Shown here one piece after another: positions 24,087 through 34,075 of a stretch of 63,340 bases of DNA. Position 1 is the first letter of the stretch, and the number at the start of each line of letters is the position of its first letter. The notes below the pieces were generated by a model. The model saw only the letters and a list, made by a program, of their open reading frames with translations, searched no databases and was not told where the DNA came from. The translations under genes and the position numbers were made by a program. The stretch comes from an uncultured Mollicutes bacterium. Lineage in GTDB: Bacteria; Bacillota_I; Bacilli_A; Acholeplasmatales; JAEDCM01. The stretch lies in NCBI GenBank assembly GCA_947166335.1, contig CAMVDS010000004.1, forward strand, positions 1 through 63,340, written 5' to 3'.

Positions 24087-25805
24087 ATGAGTAATATTAA
24101 ATTAACAGTAGGTATTGACTTAGGAACAACAAACTCAGAGTGCTACATCTATTCTGATGTTACAAACCAACCAGTTCTTCAATACTTACACGGAAGTATG
24201 TCAGGTATTTATCCTTCAGTAGTTTACTATGATAAATCTACAGACAAGTTCCTTGTTGGAGAAAAAGTAAAGAATAATGCAGATTTATATATGGATGCAT
24301 GGAAACATATGAAGATTAATATGGATAAAGGTGATGCTTATACTGAAGAATATAACGGTGTTAAATTAAACCCAGAACAATTCTCAGCTAAAGTATTAAA
24401 ATACATCAAGGATGGTCTTGATGAATTATATCCAGAAAATGAAGTTGAAGACTTAGTTATCACTGTACCAGCTTATTTCAAAGATAACGAAAGACGTTCA
24501 ACTGAACAAGCTGCTAGAGATGCAGGATTTAATCCTACACATGAAATTCGTTTAATCAACGAACCTACAAGTGCTACACTTGCATATGGTGAAGATGTAG
24601 AAGATGCATCTAACGTACTTGCGTTTGACCTTGGTGGTGGAACATTCGATGCTACTTTACTAGAATGTGAAAATGTTGATGGCGTAAGATTCTATCAAGC
24701 TGTTAGAACAGATGGTTCAGTTATCGGTGGTAAGAACTTCGATGAAAAGATTTCAGAATTCTTATACAATTCATATGTATCTACTGATGAAGGCAGAAAA
24801 TATGATGGAAATGCTGAATTCAAGAAAGAATTCATTAAGAGATGTTATGGTATTTCTGAAAAAATCAAAATTGCTTTATCTAAACAAAATGAAGTTAAGG
24901 GTACTGATATGATTCGTATTCAAGGACAAAGAATCGTTCTAGATTACGCATTATCAAAGACTCAATTTGAAAATATGATTGGATCTCTAGTTAACCAAAC
25001 AGTTGAAATGGCTAAGAAGGTTGTTGGAGGAAGAGAAATTCAAAGAATTATCTTAGTTGGTGGTTCTACTCGTATTCCACTAGTTGGACAAATGATTAGA
25101 AGTGCTTTCCCTAACGTAGAAATTTCTGATAGTGATCCAGACTTAATCGTTGCTCGTGGTGCTGCAATCCAAGCTTCTATCATGGGTAATAAGAAAGAAT
25201 CATTCTTAAACGAAATTTTAACTAACCCACTAGGAATTACTGTTGCAGGTGGATTTGTTCAATACATGATGCTTGAAAACACACCTATTCCTTACGAAGT
25301 AGTTGAAAGATTCTATACAGCAGGTAAAGGACAAAAAGCTGTTACTGCATATGTTGTACAAGGTAAGGATTTAAATGTTGAATCTCCTGAAAACCAAATT
25401 TTAGGAAAGATTGAATTACAAAACTTCCATGATACAACTGATAAAGTTCCAGTAGATGTAACTTTAAGAGTTGATAACTCAGGTAAGATTGATGTTATCG
25501 CAAAAGAAGTTCACGAAGATGGTCAATCATTTGCTGATACATTCCAAATTGGAAAAGGTTCTTCAGTTCAAAAATCTAATTTTGAAGAATTAAAGAAAGC
25601 TGCGAATGAATTCTTTAAGAATTTACCACCAGAGAAACTTCAAAAACCAGAAGCTGAAATTAGAGCTAAATTACAAGAAAATCAAAATCCTATCACTGAA
25701 TGGATTCTATTCAGATTAGATAATCAAAAAGAATACATTAAGACAGCTGAAGAATATAGAGTATTATTATTCAGAGCTCTTCAAGCATTACGTCAAGGAT
25801 TATAG
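24087..25805 (+). CDS. Hsp70-family chaperone (DnaK-like, divergent)
   Basis: A 572-residue Hsp70. The ATPase domain is intact: GIDLGTTNSECYIY (phosphate 1), LVITVPAYFKDNERRSTEQA, INEPTSATLAYG, VLAFDLGGGTFDATLLE (phosphate 2) and ILVGGSTRIPLVGQMI (adenosine). The substrate-binding part from about 375 (NPLGITVAGGFVQYMM) is recognisable but divergent, and the C-terminal lid is short, making the protein about 40-60 residues shorter than housekeeping DnaK. The ATG follows AGGGAGG. It has its own promoter but lies directly after the J-like and GrpE-like genes, so it is probably their partner and not the housekeeping DnaK, whose usual hrcA-grpE-dnaK-dnaJ order is absent here. Confidence 0.93.
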   Translation: MSNIKLTVGIDLGTTNSECYIYSDVTNQPVLQYLHGSMSGIYPSVVYYDKSTDKFLVGEKVKNNADLYMDAWKHMKINMDKGDAYTEEYNGVKLNPEQFSAKVLKYIKDGLDELYPENEVEDLVITVPAYFKDNERRSTEQAARDAGFNPTHEIRLINEPTSATLAYGEDVEDASNVLAFDLGGGTFDATLLECENVDGVRFYQAVRTDGSVIGGKNFDEKISEFLYNSYVSTDEGRKYDGNAEFKKEFIKRCYGISEKIKIALSKQNEVKGTDMIRIQGQRIVLDYALSKTQFENMIGSLVNQTVEMAKKVVGGREIQRIILVGGSTRIPLVGQMIRSAFPNVEISDSDPDLIVARGAAIQASIMGNKKESFLNEILTNPLGITVAGGFVQYMMLENTPIPYEVVERFYTAGKGQKAVTAYVVQGKDLNVESPENQILGKIELQNFHDTTDKVPVDVTLRVDNSGKIDVIAKEVHEDGQSFADTFQIGKGSSVQKSNFEELKKAANEFFKNLPPEKLQKPEAEIRAKLQENQNPITEWILFRLDNQKEYIKTAEEYRVLLFRALQALRQGL

Positions 25806-25812
25806 AATTAAT

Positions 25813-25842
25813 AAAAAGCAACTAAATAAGTTGCTTTTTTTA
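25813..25842 (+). terminator. Terminator after hsp70
   Basis: 11-bp perfect stem AAAAAGCAACT/AGTTGCTTTTT with loop AAATA and a T tract. Confidence 0.85.
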
Positions 25843-25864
25843 TAAATGAAGAAGGAGGGCTATA

Positions 25865-27460
25865 GTGAAAAAATTTAAGATAATTATGCTTATATTTTAT
25901 GTATTAATTGTTTTAGTATTATTATATGAAGCAATTATTCCTGGAAAAGTTTCCGCTAAACAACATTCCTTCTTTAAAAAAGTAATAAATGACATATCAA
26001 AAGTATTTATAAAAAATAAAACAATAAAACCTAATGAATTAAAAATAAATAATAGTTTTAAAGATAAATATTATACAAATGAAACTCTTTTGCTTGATAT
26101 AGAAGTCTTACCTTCAAATGCTAGTTATAAAACTTTAACTTTTACATCATCTAATACTAATATATTAGATGTTGATAGTAGTGGTTTAATAACTTTTAAA
26201 TCTGAAGGAAATGCATCAGTTTCTATAGAACAAAAAGAAGCTAATCTAATGAAAGTAATTGAATTTAATGTATTAGAATATGTTGAACCAATAGAAGATT
26301 TAATAAAACCTAATTCTATTATTTTAAAGTCTTATGACGAAATTACATCAATACCAGTTGGAGATTATGTTAAATTTTATATAGAATATGATAGAGATGA
26401 TGTTACGGATAAATTATGTAAGCTTGAATCAAGTGATGAATCAATTTGTAAAGTATATGATGAATATGCTTTTGCCATAGCTAGTGGTAATGTTACAATT
26501 ACAGCTACACACTTATCTACTAATCTAACATCAACTTTTAATCTAACAATTACTAGTGGTGAAATAATTAATCCAGAATATTATAGATTAATAGGAGATT
26601 CAGTTCTATATATTAATGATGAAACAACTCATACATATAGTGCTGATATAGATCCTAATGCATCAAATATGTTTAAAGTGATTAAATATTATGTAGTTGA
26701 TCCTACTACTAATTTGAAAAGTGATATAGCAGAAGTTGGAAAGACTGGAAAATTAAAAATTAAAGGATATGGAACTGCTTATATAGTTGCCCAAGGTTAT
26801 AATTATAAAATGTCTATGGTAGTAACAATTCATAATATATTACCTGAATTTAATTTAAATGATAAAAGAATAATTCTAGGAGATTCATATAAAGTAACAG
26901 TTAATCCAACTAATAGTAGTAGCTTAACTTATGATAAATATTCATATTTATCAAGTGATGAGAGCGTAGCAATTATTGATGGATTAGGTAATATTCAAGC
27001 CAAAAAAGAAGGCAAAACAACTATAACTGTAATAGTAGATGATGGCATAGATAAGAAAGAAGAATCATTTGTATTAACTGTAGAAAAGAAAGTAATTGAA
27101 GATAATATTGGAGAATCATTTGGCAAAATTATAAGGAAAGGTATAGCCCACTTCTTAGGATTTATCGTATTTGGCATAATATCATTTATAACTTTCTATT
27201 TATGGATTAAGCCTAATTATGAAGGAAGTAGTAAATACATTTTATTAATAATTGGCATAAACGGATTAGTATTTGCCATACTTACAGAACTAATACAAGT
27301 AGTATCTCCTGGTAGAGATGGAACAATTAGAGATGTCCTATTAGATTATTTTGGCTATACTATCAGCTTTATATTCATGATGTTTGTTATTATGATTATG
27401 TATTTAATAAAGAAAAATAAGAAAAAAACACCTATAAGTGAAAATAATAGTGATAATTAA
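25865..27460 (+). CDS. VanZ-like membrane protein with inserted Ig-like (BIG2) domains
   Basis: A 531-residue protein starting at GTG behind AAGGAGGG. One transmembrane helix (about 4-24) is followed by a VanZ-like KQHSFFKKVINDIS region. About 380 extracellular residues then form several bacterial Ig-like group 2 domains, shown by TFTSSNTNILDVDSSGLITF, LESSDESICKVYDEYAFA and YLSSDESVAIIDGLGNIQAK. The C-terminal VanZ core has three or four transmembrane helices with GIAHFLGFIVFGI, LTELIQVVSPGRDGTIRDVL and DYFGYTISFIF. VanZ proteins affect glycopeptide resistance and envelope properties by an unclear mechanism. The Ig domains are thus inserted between the first and second VanZ helices. No Cys-lipobox. 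It has a terminator on each side. Confidence 0.83.
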   Translation: MKKFKIIMLIFYVLIVLVLLYEAIIPGKVSAKQHSFFKKVINDISKVFIKNKTIKPNELKINNSFKDKYYTNETLLLDIEVLPSNASYKTLTFTSSNTNILDVDSSGLITFKSEGNASVSIEQKEANLMKVIEFNVLEYVEPIEDLIKPNSIILKSYDEITSIPVGDYVKFYIEYDRDDVTDKLCKLESSDESICKVYDEYAFAIASGNVTITATHLSTNLTSTFNLTITSGEIINPEYYRLIGDSVLYINDETTHTYSADIDPNASNMFKVIKYYVVDPTTNLKSDIAEVGKTGKLKIKGYGTAYIVAQGYNYKMSMVVTIHNILPEFNLNDKRIILGDSYKVTVNPTNSSSLTYDKYSYLSSDESVAIIDGLGNIQAKKEGKTTITVIVDDGIDKKEESFVLTVEKKVIEDNIGESFGKIIRKGIAHFLGFIVFGIISFITFYLWIKPNYEGSSKYILLIIGINGLVFAILTELIQVVSPGRDGTIRDVLLDYFGYTISFIFMMFVIMIMYLIKKNKKKTPISENNSDN

Positions 27461-27477
27461 AAAAATAACTTGGAAAT

Positions 27478-27498
27478 TGGCTCTTTTGAGCCTTTTTT
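27478..27498 (+). terminator. Terminator after VanZ-Ig gene
   Basis: Stem GGCTC/GAGCC, loop TTTT, then T6. Confidence 0.8.
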
Positions 27499-27571
27499 CA
27501 TATTTTAAAAATAGAAATGTGATGAATAGGTGAAAATTTATTAATATTCTATATTAATATTGAATAAAAGC

Positions 27572-27599
27572 TTGACCTATGATAAAATATTTTTATAAG
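27572..27599 (+). promoter_or_regulatory. Promoter of large BspA-like lipoprotein gene
   Basis: TTGACC, 16-base spacer, TATAAG. It is followed by a leader of about 58 bases with GGAGGT before the ATG. Confidence 0.6.
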
Positions 27600-27663
27600 T
27601 GTAGACTTATATTTAATTTATTTTATAATAAATTCCAAATTGTCGTATTGGAGGTAATGCACT

Positions 27664-30600
27664 ATGAAAAAAATGAGATTAACAAAAGTTTTAGCAGTTT
27701 TAGCTTTAGCGTCGTCTGCATTCTTATTTGCTGGATGTGGTAAAAAGCCAACTGAAACTGACCCTGTGAAGGATGACACAATAAAAGTTGATGGCTTTAC
27801 AATTAAGGTTTTTGGAAATGAGGCTGAAATTGTTAGTATTGATCCAAAAGGTTCATCACTAGTTATTCCTGAAACTTTAGGTGGTTATAAGGTTACAAGA
27901 ATGTCTTATTCATATAAGGATGAAGATTTAACTAGCGTTTCAATTCCTGCAAGTTTAACTCACTTAACTGGAAATGGATTTATGGGATGTACTAATCTAT
28001 CTAGCGTAACATTTGCTAGTGGAGCAACTATTTCAGATATTCCATCAAAAGCTTTCCAAGGAACAAAGCTTACATCAATTAACATTCCAGCAAGTGTTAA
28101 ATCAATTTCATATGAAGCATTTAAAGATGTTACAACATTAACAACAGTTACTTTTGAAAGTGGTTCACTACTTGATTCAATTGGACCATTCGCTTTCTAT
28201 AACTGTGATGGTATAACATCAATTAATCTTCCAAGCAATTTAAAGATTATTTCAGATAGTGCATTTGAAAAGTGTGATAACTTAGCAACAGTTGATTTCT
28301 CTAGCTTAACAATTTTAGAGACAATTGATCAATTTGCCTTTGCAAACTGCGAAAGTTTAACTACTTTAGATTTTAGTAATTCAGAAAGCTTAATTAAGAT
28401 TGGCTCTAATGCATTTAGAGGATGTACTAATATTTCTTCTATAGCATTTGATGATGCATTAAGAGAAATCGGAGATAAAGCATTCTATAACATACAAAAA
28501 GTAGAAGACATTGTATTACCTGCAAACATCACTACAATTGGTGATGAAGCATTCGTTAATGCAGGATTAAAGACAATGGAAGTAAAATTCGGTGGAAGCA
28601 CAATAATTGGAAACAACGCATTTACTCAATATGATGTAGTAGGCGATATTCTAATTCCAAAAGAAAATCAAATCACTAGTTTAAAAGTTGATGGAAGTCT
28701 ATCAATTTCTAAATTATTTACAGCTTATGCTCCACAAGTAAGAAAATCAATATCTACATTAAATGTTACAGGTACAAGCATTGCTTCAAGCGCATTTATT
28801 GATTGTACTAACATTAGTACTTTAACAATTGCTTCTGGCATAAATAGAATTGGTGCTAGTGCATTTGAAGGTTGTACTTCAATTACATCAGTAACATTAA
28901 ATAGTGGCTTAAGTGAAATATCAGCTTCTACATTTAAAAACTGTACAAGCTTAGAAGATGTTACTTTACCAGATACAGTTAGAATGGTTGGAAATTATGC
29001 ATTTGATGGATGTGTTAAAGTTTCTAACTTAGACTTATCTAAATTAACATCAATTGGTGATTATGCATTTAGAAATACATTAATTCCTACACCTACATTC
29101 TCACCATCAATTACAAACATCGGTGCTTATGCATTCTATGGTTGTAGTGAAATTGATTCAGTAGAATTAAATACAAATACAGGCGTTACAACAACAATTA
29201 AGCAATTTGCATTTGCTAATTGTCCAAATATTACATCAGTTGTATTATCAAAAGGATCATTCATGGAAAGTAATGTATTTACTGGAGATACAAACGTAGA
29301 AGTACTTCACACTAGAGGTGAATATGGACTTGATTCATTATTTGGTGAATCAAAAGATGCAGTTGCGAAAAAGATTACTGAAATTGAAATCTTAGAAGGA
29401 ACAACAGCAATCGAAGCAAAAGCATTTGCTGGTTGTCTATCAGTAACTACAATAATCATTCCTGAAACAGTTACTAAGATTGGTAACGAAGCATTTATGG
29501 AATGTAGAGGTATTACATCACTTAACTTAGATGATTTAACTAATTTAACAACAGTTGGTAAATATGCATTTGCTGATTGTGACAAATTAGTAATTGATAG
29601 CCTTCCTGCAGGCGTTAAGACAATTAGTGAAGGTTTATTCCAAAACGATGCAGCAATCACAAACTTCACATTCAATGATGGTGTAGATAGTATTGGCTCA
29701 TATGCATTTGATGGATGTGCTAACTTACAAATAGATGCATTAAATGATACTATTACATTTATTGGCGATTATGCATTCAATGGATGTTTAAAACTACAAA
29801 TAGATACATTACCTGAAAATGTTGAACAAATAGGTTCATATGCATTTGCTGGTTGCTTACTTGTAAGTTTCAGTAAAACAACTGATGCACTAGGATTTAT
29901 TGGTGATTATGCATTTAAGGGTTGTCAATCAATTGAATCATTTGAATTTGTAAATGATTTAGCTAAAGATGATAATCTTGGTATTTCAATTCTTGAAGGA
30001 TGTACAAAGATAGAAGAACTAAAGATTTTTGGTTCTACAAGTTTAGAATATTTATTCGGTACATCTGTTGCTTTATTAAAACCAGTTTTATCTAAAGTAA
30101 CAATAAATGCAGGTTCAGAAGAACTTGTTGATAATATGTTTAATGGCTTTACAGCTTTAAGCGTAGTTGATTTAACAAACTGCGACATTAAGAGAATTGG
30201 TATGAGCGCATTTGAAGCTTGTGAAAGCTTAAAGACAATTGATATTTCTAAAGTTGATGAAATAGGCGATAAAGCATTTGCTAGATCAGGATTAGAATCA
30301 ATTACAATTCCAGCAAACGGAATTGTTCTAGGTGTATCTGTATTTGAAGAATGTAGATCATTATCAGTATTAAATTTCGATTTAAATGACACTGATTCTA
30401 AATTAAATATAACTGAAATTCCTAATGGTACATTTAAAGGAACAATCTTAATCGATGTAGTATTACCTGATTCAGTAACATCAATTGGTGAATATGCATT
30501 TAGTGATATTTACACATTAAATACATTTACAATTAGTGAAAATTCAGCATTAACATCAATCGGTGCTTTTGCATTTAACAATTGTCAAAATATTTTAGAT

Positions 30601-32169
30601 TTCTATATTCCAAAAGGTGTAGAAGAAATGGGAACTAATGCATTTGAATTATGTATTGCATTAAAAAATGTTGAATTTGATGAAAACAATAAAATTGAAT
30701 TAATTCCAGCATCTGCATTTGCTTCATGCTATGCATTAACTGAAATCAATTTACCAGCATCTATTAGAGAAATTGGTAAAGAAGCATTCTCTTATTGTAA
30801 GTGTTTAACTGAAACATTTATCTTACCAGCTAGTCTAGAAACACTTGGCGTTAGTGTATTTGCTGGTGCAGAATCATTAAATAACTTAATCATACCACTT
30901 AAGGTTGAAAAAATTCCAAATTCTGCATTTATAGATTGTTATATGTTAAAGAATGTTATTTGGAATGCAAATATCAAGTCTATTGGCGATGAAGCATTTA
31001 TGAATACTCCATATGAAACAGCAATTCCACTAACTGTTGGATATATTGGAAGAAGTGCATTTGCTTGCAAAGATCCATCTAAACTTCCAACAACATTTAC
31101 TGGAGTAGATTTAGAATTAGGTTCATCAAATGGTGTAGCATTATTCATTGGTGAAGGCGCATTCTATCAAAGTGGATTAAAATCTATTACATTAGGATCT
31201 AAAGTATCTGAAATGGATATTAATGTATTTAGTCAATCATCATTAGAAGCAGTTAACCTTGAAGCATTAGTAATTACAATGATTAATGATGGTATGTTTG
31301 AAGAATGCTCTAATTTAGCAACTGTTACTCTTGGAGATAACAAATCAATCAATACAATTGGAAATACAGCATTTAGATTAACTCCTATTACTTCATTTAA
31401 TTTTGCAAATATTGTATCAATTGGTAATTCAGCATTTGAAGAATGCGATAAATTAAAAATTGATTTATCATTAGGTACTTCTAAGAACGTTTCAATTGGT
31501 GATAAGGCATTTAATAAATCAGGTATTGAAAAACTTGTTCTTGGTGAATTTGTAATTGCAATTGGTAGTGAAGCATTCTCTGAATGTGAATCATTACTTT
31601 CAGCAAATTTAAGTGCATTAAATATTACATCAATTAGTGATAAGTTCTTTAATTTATGTACTTCTTTAGCTGAAGTTAGCATTAATAGTAACATTAGAAC
31701 AATATGCGCTAATGCATTTAACGGTACAGCTATAACTACTACAGAATTCTTAGCTGCTGCAGTAAATCTTGAACAAATCCTTGAAAGTGCATTTGAAGCA
31801 TGTGATGATTTAACAAGTGCAACTATTCCTAATACTGTTTCATATGTTGGAGCTAAAGCATTTAAAGATTGTAGCGCATTAACATCAGTAACATGGAGTT
31901 CAAACTGTAATGTTATTAATGATGAAACATTTAATGGATGTCAAGGAATTACTAGTTTCACAGTTCCAGAAAATGTAAGCTATATTGGTAAAGCAGCATT
32001 TATCGTTGGTTCTAATTTAACTTTAACATTCCAAAGTGATACACCACCAAGTGTTGATGTTGAATTCATCGATAAGAAGGAAAATTTAACTATTACAGTT
32101 CCTGCTGGAACAAAAGATACATATCTATTAAATTACGCATTTAGTTTATATGCTGATGTAATTGCATAG
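27664..32169 (+). CDS. Large BspA-type leucine-rich-repeat surface lipoprotein
   Basis: A 1501-residue secreted lipoprotein. The signal peptide is MKKMRLTKVLAVLALASSAF with lipobox LFAGC (Cys at about 25). Nearly the whole mature protein is built from 22-25-residue LRR_5 repeats of the form IGDYAFxGCxxLxxIxLPxxVxxIG, for example SIGSYAFDGCANLQIDAL. Length allows about sixty units. It ends with TVPAGTKDTYLLNYAFSLYA, the usual closing segment of BspA-like proteins. BspA-type proteins of other bacteria bind fibronectin, fibrinogen or other cells, so an adhesin role is likely but unproven. A second, shorter member lies downstream under its own promoter. Confidence 0.92.
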   Translation: MKKMRLTKVLAVLALASSAFLFAGCGKKPTETDPVKDDTIKVDGFTIKVFGNEAEIVSIDPKGSSLVIPETLGGYKVTRMSYSYKDEDLTSVSIPASLTHLTGNGFMGCTNLSSVTFASGATISDIPSKAFQGTKLTSINIPASVKSISYEAFKDVTTLTTVTFESGSLLDSIGPFAFYNCDGITSINLPSNLKIISDSAFEKCDNLATVDFSSLTILETIDQFAFANCESLTTLDFSNSESLIKIGSNAFRGCTNISSIAFDDALREIGDKAFYNIQKVEDIVLPANITTIGDEAFVNAGLKTMEVKFGGSTIIGNNAFTQYDVVGDILIPKENQITSLKVDGSLSISKLFTAYAPQVRKSISTLNVTGTSIASSAFIDCTNISTLTIASGINRIGASAFEGCTSITSVTLNSGLSEISASTFKNCTSLEDVTLPDTVRMVGNYAFDGCVKVSNLDLSKLTSIGDYAFRNTLIPTPTFSPSITNIGAYAFYGCSEIDSVELNTNTGVTTTIKQFAFANCPNITSVVLSKGSFMESNVFTGDTNVEVLHTRGEYGLDSLFGESKDAVAKKITEIEILEGTTAIEAKAFAGCLSVTTIIIPETVTKIGNEAFMECRGITSLNLDDLTNLTTVGKYAFADCDKLVIDSLPAGVKTISEGLFQNDAAITNFTFNDGVDSIGSYAFDGCANLQIDALNDTITFIGDYAFNGCLKLQIDTLPENVEQIGSYAFAGCLLVSFSKTTDALGFIGDYAFKGCQSIESFEFVNDLAKDDNLGISILEGCTKIEELKIFGSTSLEYLFGTSVALLKPVLSKVTINAGSEELVDNMFNGFTALSVVDLTNCDIKRIGMSAFEACESLKTIDISKVDEIGDKAFARSGLESITIPANGIVLGVSVFEECRSLSVLNFDLNDTDSKLNITEIPNGTFKGTILIDVVLPDSVTSIGEYAFSDIYTLNTFTISENSALTSIGAFAFNNCQNILDFYIPKGVEEMGTNAFELCIALKNVEFDENNKIELIPASAFASCYALTEINLPASIREIGKEAFSYCKCLTETFILPASLETLGVSVFAGAESLNNLIIPLKVEKIPNSAFIDCYMLKNVIWNANIKSIGDEAFMNTPYETAIPLTVGYIGRSAFACKDPSKLPTTFTGVDLELGSSNGVALFIGEGAFYQSGLKSITLGSKVSEMDINVFSQSSLEAVNLEALVITMINDGMFEECSNLATVTLGDNKSINTIGNTAFRLTPITSFNFANIVSIGNSAFEECDKLKIDLSLGTSKNVSIGDKAFNKSGIEKLVLGEFVIAIGSEAFSECESLLSANLSALNITSISDKFFNLCTSLAEVSINSNIRTICANAFNGTAITTTEFLAAAVNLEQILESAFEACDDLTSATIPNTVSYVGAKAFKDCSALTSVTWSSNCNVINDETFNGCQGITSFTVPENVSYIGKAAFIVGSNLTLTFQSDTPPSVDVEFIDKKENLTITVPAGTKDTYLLNYAFSLYADVIA

Positions 32170-32186
32170 GAATAAAATAATATATT

Positions 32187-32214
32187 AGAGTTGGGTTTCC
32201 CAACTCTTTTATTT
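32187..32214 (+). terminator. Terminator between the two LRR lipoprotein genes
   Basis: 9-bp perfect stem AGAGTTGGG/CCCAACTCT, loop TTT, followed by a T-rich tract. Confidence 0.85.
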
Positions 32215-32242
32215 TAGTTATATATTAATTTATAAAAAAATA

Positions 32243-32251
32243 TGATAAAAT
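32243..32251 (+). promoter_or_regulatory. Extended -10 promoter of second LRR lipoprotein gene
   Basis: TGATAAAAT lies 20 bases before the ATG; AAGGGCG is the ribosome binding site. Confidence 0.5.
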
Positions 32252-32271
32252 AATATAAAGGGCGTGATAAA

Positions 32272-33960
32272 ATGAGAAAATTTGCTATCCCATTTTTACT
32301 ACTAACTGTATTTTTTATGGCAGGTTGTGGTAAAAATAAAGATGTGTACGCATCAAGCAAAAATACTATTTTTAAATTTCAAGTTGAAAATGGTAATGAT
32401 GCAGTTATCACAGGATTAAACGATAAATATAAAAACCAAGGAGATATCATTATTCCATATTCAATCGATAAAAAGGTTGTTAAAAGAATAGAAGATAGGG
32501 CTTTTTATGATGCTTATAGATTGGTTAATATAGATATGTCTAAATCTAAGTTAACTGAAATAGGAAAAGAATCATTTGGAAAATGCGTGGCATTAGAGAA
32601 TATAAAATATCCTAACACTATTGAAACAATCAAAGAAGCAGCTTTTAGCGATTGTACTAATTTAGTTAAAATGGATTTATCAAATCTAACTTTAACAGAT
32701 ATAAGTAAAGAATTATTTAGAGGCTGTAGTAGTTTAACTGATATTACACTTCCTAATGCATCTAAAAGGCTAGGAAACAATGTTTTCCTAAATTGTGATA
32801 GTCTAACTTCAATTGATTTATCAAACACACAAATAGAAGAATTTGGCGGTCATGCTATATATAGTTTGAAAAATTTAAATAAAGTAGTATTCCCTTCTAC
32901 ATTAAAAACTTTAAGAGACTATAGTTTAGCAGAAAATAAGAAGTTAGTTATTCTTGATTTTTCACAAACTAGCTTAGATAGTATAGGTGAAAATACATTT
33001 TATAGTTGTAGTATGTTAACAAAGATAACTTTTCCTAAAACTATAAGTACTTTAGGTCAAAAAGCTTTCTCCCATTGTGTTAAATTAAACAAAATAGATT
33101 TATCAAATACAAAAGTAACTGAATTACCAGCACAATGTTTTGAATATTGCTTAGGAATGGATTCAATTACCCTTCCTTTAGGTTTAACAACAATTGGATC
33201 AAGAGCTTTCTATAATTCAAATATTAATTCAATTAGTATTCCAAAGACTACAACATTAATAGAGCTTGATGCATTTAGATATTGTAGTAATCTTAAAGTA
33301 TTTAACGTAGATATGCAAAATGAAGATTATACATCAAGAAATGGTGTATTATTCACTAAAGATTTAGCTACATTAATTGCTTATCCAGCATTAAAAGAAG
33401 ATAAGAATTTTTCTTGTCCAAATCAAACAAGCAAAATTAATTCTTATGCTTTCTGTGATGCTATTAATCTTGAAACAGTAGATTTAGAAACAGCAAGTAA
33501 TGACTTAAGTGAAATAGAAGCTTATACATTTGCTAACTGTACATCACTTAAATCAATAAAAATTGCTGATAGTGCAGATTACAGCATTAAAAAAATCGGA
33601 TTTAAAGCCTTTATGGGTTGTACATCTTTAGAAAGTTTTGATGCTTGCAGTTCTATAACAGAAATAGGCGAAAGTGCATTCTATGGATGTACTAAGCTTA
33701 AAATTGTTTCACTTGCAAGTGCTCCACTTTCTAAGATTGGTTCAGAAGCTTTCTTAGGATGTAATATTGAAACACTAACATTATCTGGCCAATTAACTAC
33801 AATTGGTAGATCAGCATTTACATTATCTGCACCTGATAGTGATAATCCTGCAAGCATCCTATTTGGAAGTACTTCACATATGCTTGATGAACTAATGTTA
33901 AGAAGCACTGGATGTGGCTTAGAAGATTATTATGATTTAGGAAGAATTCAAACATCATAA
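32272..33960 (+). CDS. BspA-type leucine-rich-repeat lipoprotein
   Basis: A 562-residue paralogue of the preceding lipoprotein. The signal peptide MRKFAIPFLLLTVFFMAGCG has lipobox FMAGC. LRR_5 repeats follow to about residue 530, for example IGENTFYSCSMLTKITFPKT and IGFKAFMGCTSLESFDACSS. One interruption at about 345-375 (MQNEDYTSRNGVLFTKDLAT) is the non-repeat insertion common in BspA-like proteins. Anchored at the outer face of the membrane; likely adhesion or ligand binding. No transcriptional link to the larger gene, since a strong terminator and a new promoter separate them. Confidence 0.9.
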   Translation: MRKFAIPFLLLTVFFMAGCGKNKDVYASSKNTIFKFQVENGNDAVITGLNDKYKNQGDIIIPYSIDKKVVKRIEDRAFYDAYRLVNIDMSKSKLTEIGKESFGKCVALENIKYPNTIETIKEAAFSDCTNLVKMDLSNLTLTDISKELFRGCSSLTDITLPNASKRLGNNVFLNCDSLTSIDLSNTQIEEFGGHAIYSLKNLNKVVFPSTLKTLRDYSLAENKKLVILDFSQTSLDSIGENTFYSCSMLTKITFPKTISTLGQKAFSHCVKLNKIDLSNTKVTELPAQCFEYCLGMDSITLPLGLTTIGSRAFYNSNINSISIPKTTTLIELDAFRYCSNLKVFNVDMQNEDYTSRNGVLFTKDLATLIAYPALKEDKNFSCPNQTSKINSYAFCDAINLETVDLETASNDLSEIEAYTFANCTSLKSIKIADSADYSIKKIGFKAFMGCTSLESFDACSSITEIGESAFYGCTKLKIVSLASAPLSKIGSEAFLGCNIETLTLSGQLTTIGRSAFTLSAPDSDNPASILFGSTSHMLDELMLRSTGCGLEDYYDLGRIQTS

Positions 33961-33989
33961 AAGGAGTTTAATTACTCCTTTTTCTTTTT
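33959..33989 (+). terminator. Terminator after second LRR lipoprotein gene
   Basis: Stem AAAGGAGT/ACTCCTTT, loop TTAATT, then TTTCTTTTT. Confidence 0.85.
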
Positions 33990-34014
33990 GAAAACATTTT
34001 AATATGAATATACT

Positions 34015-34043
34015 TTGTATATTTCATATTTTTGTTATATAAT
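34015..34043 (+). promoter_or_regulatory. Promoter of glycosyltransferase-2 gene
   Basis: TTGTAT, 17-base spacer, TATAAT; 32 bases before the ATG with GAGGTGAT as ribosome binding site. Confidence 0.6.
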
Positions 34044-34075
34044 AATAGTGGTAAAAAATATTTTGAGGTGATTAT

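Noticed and set aside
29307..31694. Several - strand open frames of 69-155 codons inside the large LRR lipoprotein gene
   Set aside because: They mirror the repeat pattern of the coding strand; the same antisense peptide recurs at each LRR unit. This is a codon-composition artefact.
27664..32169. Apparent direct-repeat array in the LRR gene considered as CRISPR or DNA repeat
   Set aside because: Units are degenerate at DNA level, about 69 bp (23 codons) and fully coding; there are no constant repeats with unique spacers. No CRISPR array was seen anywhere in the window.
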